From NCBI GenBank assembly GCA_946530775.1, contig CAMNAH010000008.1:1-14738 (forward strand): a stretch of DNA of 14,738 bases, given 5' to 3'. The DNA comes from an uncultured Coriobacteriales bacterium. Its GTDB lineage: Bacteria > Actinomycetota > Coriobacteriia > Coriobacteriales > Atopobiaceae. Made by a program: the position numbers and the translations under genes. This document shows, one piece after another, positions 13,852 to 14,738 of the stretch (within the stretch, counting starts at the first letter, position 1; the number at the start of each line of letters is the position of its first letter). The notes under the pieces were generated by a model, which was given only the letters and a program-made list of their open reading frames with translations, had not been told where the DNA came from and searched no databases.

Positions 13852-13884
13852 AAGGGCCCGTCTGCAGTGCAGGCGGGCCCTTTC
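13852..13884. terminator. Terminator stem between glmM and the convergent PTS gene
   Basis: AAGGGCCCG at 13852-13860 pairs with CGGGCCCTT at 13874-13882. The interior (TCTGCA...TGCAGG) extends the stem with one G-U pair. Short T and A tracts flank it, so it may serve both convergent genes. The T tract (TTTCC) is weak, so efficiency is uncertain. Confidence 0.75.
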
Positions 13885-13901
13885 CTTACGATGCGCGTGC
13901 G

Positions 13902-14738
13902 TTACGAAAGGACGCTCAGCAGCCAATCGACATCGGTCGTGGTGCGCATCTTCTCGATGACATCCTCGTCCTCGAGGGCCTTCGCAACATTGGCGAGGAC
14001 CTGCAGATGCTCGCCGTTGGCACCGGCGATGCCGAAGACCAGATAGGCCTTCTCGCCGCCCCACTCGATGCCGTCGGGATACTGATGGAGGGTGACGCAG
14101 GTCTTCTTGACGCTGTCCTTGACGTCGTTGGTGCCGTGCGGGATGGCGACGCCGAGACCCATGTAGACGCTCTGGAGCTGGTCGCGTTCGTGCATGGCCT
14201 TAATGTAGGCGTCGTCGACGGCGCCGTGGGCCTTGAGCAGCTCGCCGGAGGCCTGGATGGCCTCCTCCCTGGTGACGGAGGGGCAGCCCAGCTTGATGCC
14301 GGCGCGGTCGATGGCGATGGCGCGCTCGGGGTCCTCGATCTGCTCGACGGCGGCATGGACGTCGGTCTCGCCCACGCCGGACTCCTTCGCCACGCTCACG
14401 AGGTCGTTGAAGAGACTGTCGAGCGCGGGATCGGCGAGGAAGTTGTCGATGATGACGAACTGTGCGTTGGGGGCGCAGGCCTGGGCGCGCGGCGCGAGGT
14501 TGCGCTGGACGACCACGATGTTGGCGTCGGCGGGAACCTCGTCGACGGAGGAGTGCTCGACGATGCAGTCGGGGCGGTCGAGCTTGATGCGGTTGCGGAA
14601 GCGGGTGGCGCCCATGGCGGAGGAGCCCATGCCGGCATCGCAGGCGAAGATGATCTTGTCGCCGAAGTTGGAGGCGACGGAGCTGGCGGCAGCGGTGCCC
14701 GCGGCGGCGGACTTCATGTCGGCCACGGCGTCCTGGGC
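13902..14738 (-). CDS. mtlA: Mannitol-type PTS permease EIICBA, C-terminal part (5' end outside window)
   Basis: Phosphotransferase-system permease for uptake and phosphorylation of a hexitol. The frame is open to the right edge, so the membrane EIIC domain lies beyond the window; 279 residues are visible. Seen: EIIB with IIFACDAGMGSSAMGA, its phosphocysteine codon at about 14640-14642, and EIIA with LGVAIPHGTNDVKD, its phosphohistidine codon at about 14136-14138. The downstream segment VTLHQYPDGIEWG also matches the mannitol EIIA family. An Ala/Ser-rich linker (about 14665-14715) joins EIIC to EIIB. The CDAGMGSSAMGA loop and PHGT site favour mannitol over other sugars, but specificity comes from the unseen EIIC domain. 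It converges on glmM; the gap holds a shared terminator stem. The stop is TAA at 13902-13904. Confidence 0.9.
   Translation of the reverse strand, partial: AQDAVADMKSAAAGTAAASSVASNFGDKIIFACDAGMGSSAMGATRFRNRIKLDRPDCIVEHSSVDEVPADANIVVVQRNLAPRAQACAPNAQFVIIDNFLADPALDSLFNDLVSVAKESGVGETDVHAAVEQIEDPERAIAIDRAGIKLGCPSVTREEAIQASGELLKAHGAVDDAYIKAMHERDQLQSVYMGLGVAIPHGTNDVKDSVKKTCVTLHQYPDGIEWGGEKAYLVFGIAGANGEHLQVLANVAKALEDEDVIEKMRTTTDVDWLLSVLS

Overview
The window is GC-rich with strong third-position G/C bias, and its gene content suggests a Gram-positive actinomycete, most likely a gut Coriobacteriia member (Collinsella or a relative). That placement rests on general familiarity, not on a search. There are 12 complete protein genes plus two cut by the window ends (cysS at the left, a mannitol PTS permease at the right). 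No tRNA, rRNA, CRISPR array or insertion sequence was found.

Left block (1-4636, + strand): the 3' part of cysS, then rlmB and a yacP/rae1-like NYN nuclease. This is the translation-linked neighbourhood also known in Firmicutes. An AT-rich, palindrome-rich gap follows, then a cysteine-poor Rrf2-type regulator, an unusual MutY-like DNA glycosylase without the iron-sulfur cysteines, and rubrerythrin with a clear intrinsic terminator. The last three suggest oxidative-damage and redox functions.

Convergent junction (4637-4839): it holds two 45-bp imperfect copies of a dyad-rich repeat and a tandem 12-mer.

Central block (4840-10801, - strand): a tightly packed five-gene operon, transcribed right to left. 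Its genes are a free STAS anti-sigma-antagonist; a membrane sensor with a PP2C phosphatase and an RsbW-type kinase in one chain; a small RelA/SpoT-type HD hydrolase; a STAS domain fused to an aminoglycoside-phosphotransferase-like kinase; and a YtcJ-type amidohydrolase. No sigma factor is present. The partner-switching module may therefore act on the STAS-kinase fusion, or on a distant sigma factor. A sequence resembling an actinobacterial SigB/SigF promoter precedes the operon. A strong internal ribosome binding site could release the RsbW domain as a separate protein. This operon is the most interesting system in the window.

Right block (10856-14738): a 5'-nucleotidase-type metallophosphatase (+) and glmM (+, peptidoglycan precursor synthesis). 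A terminator stem is shared with the convergent, truncated mannitol-type PTS EIICBA gene (-).
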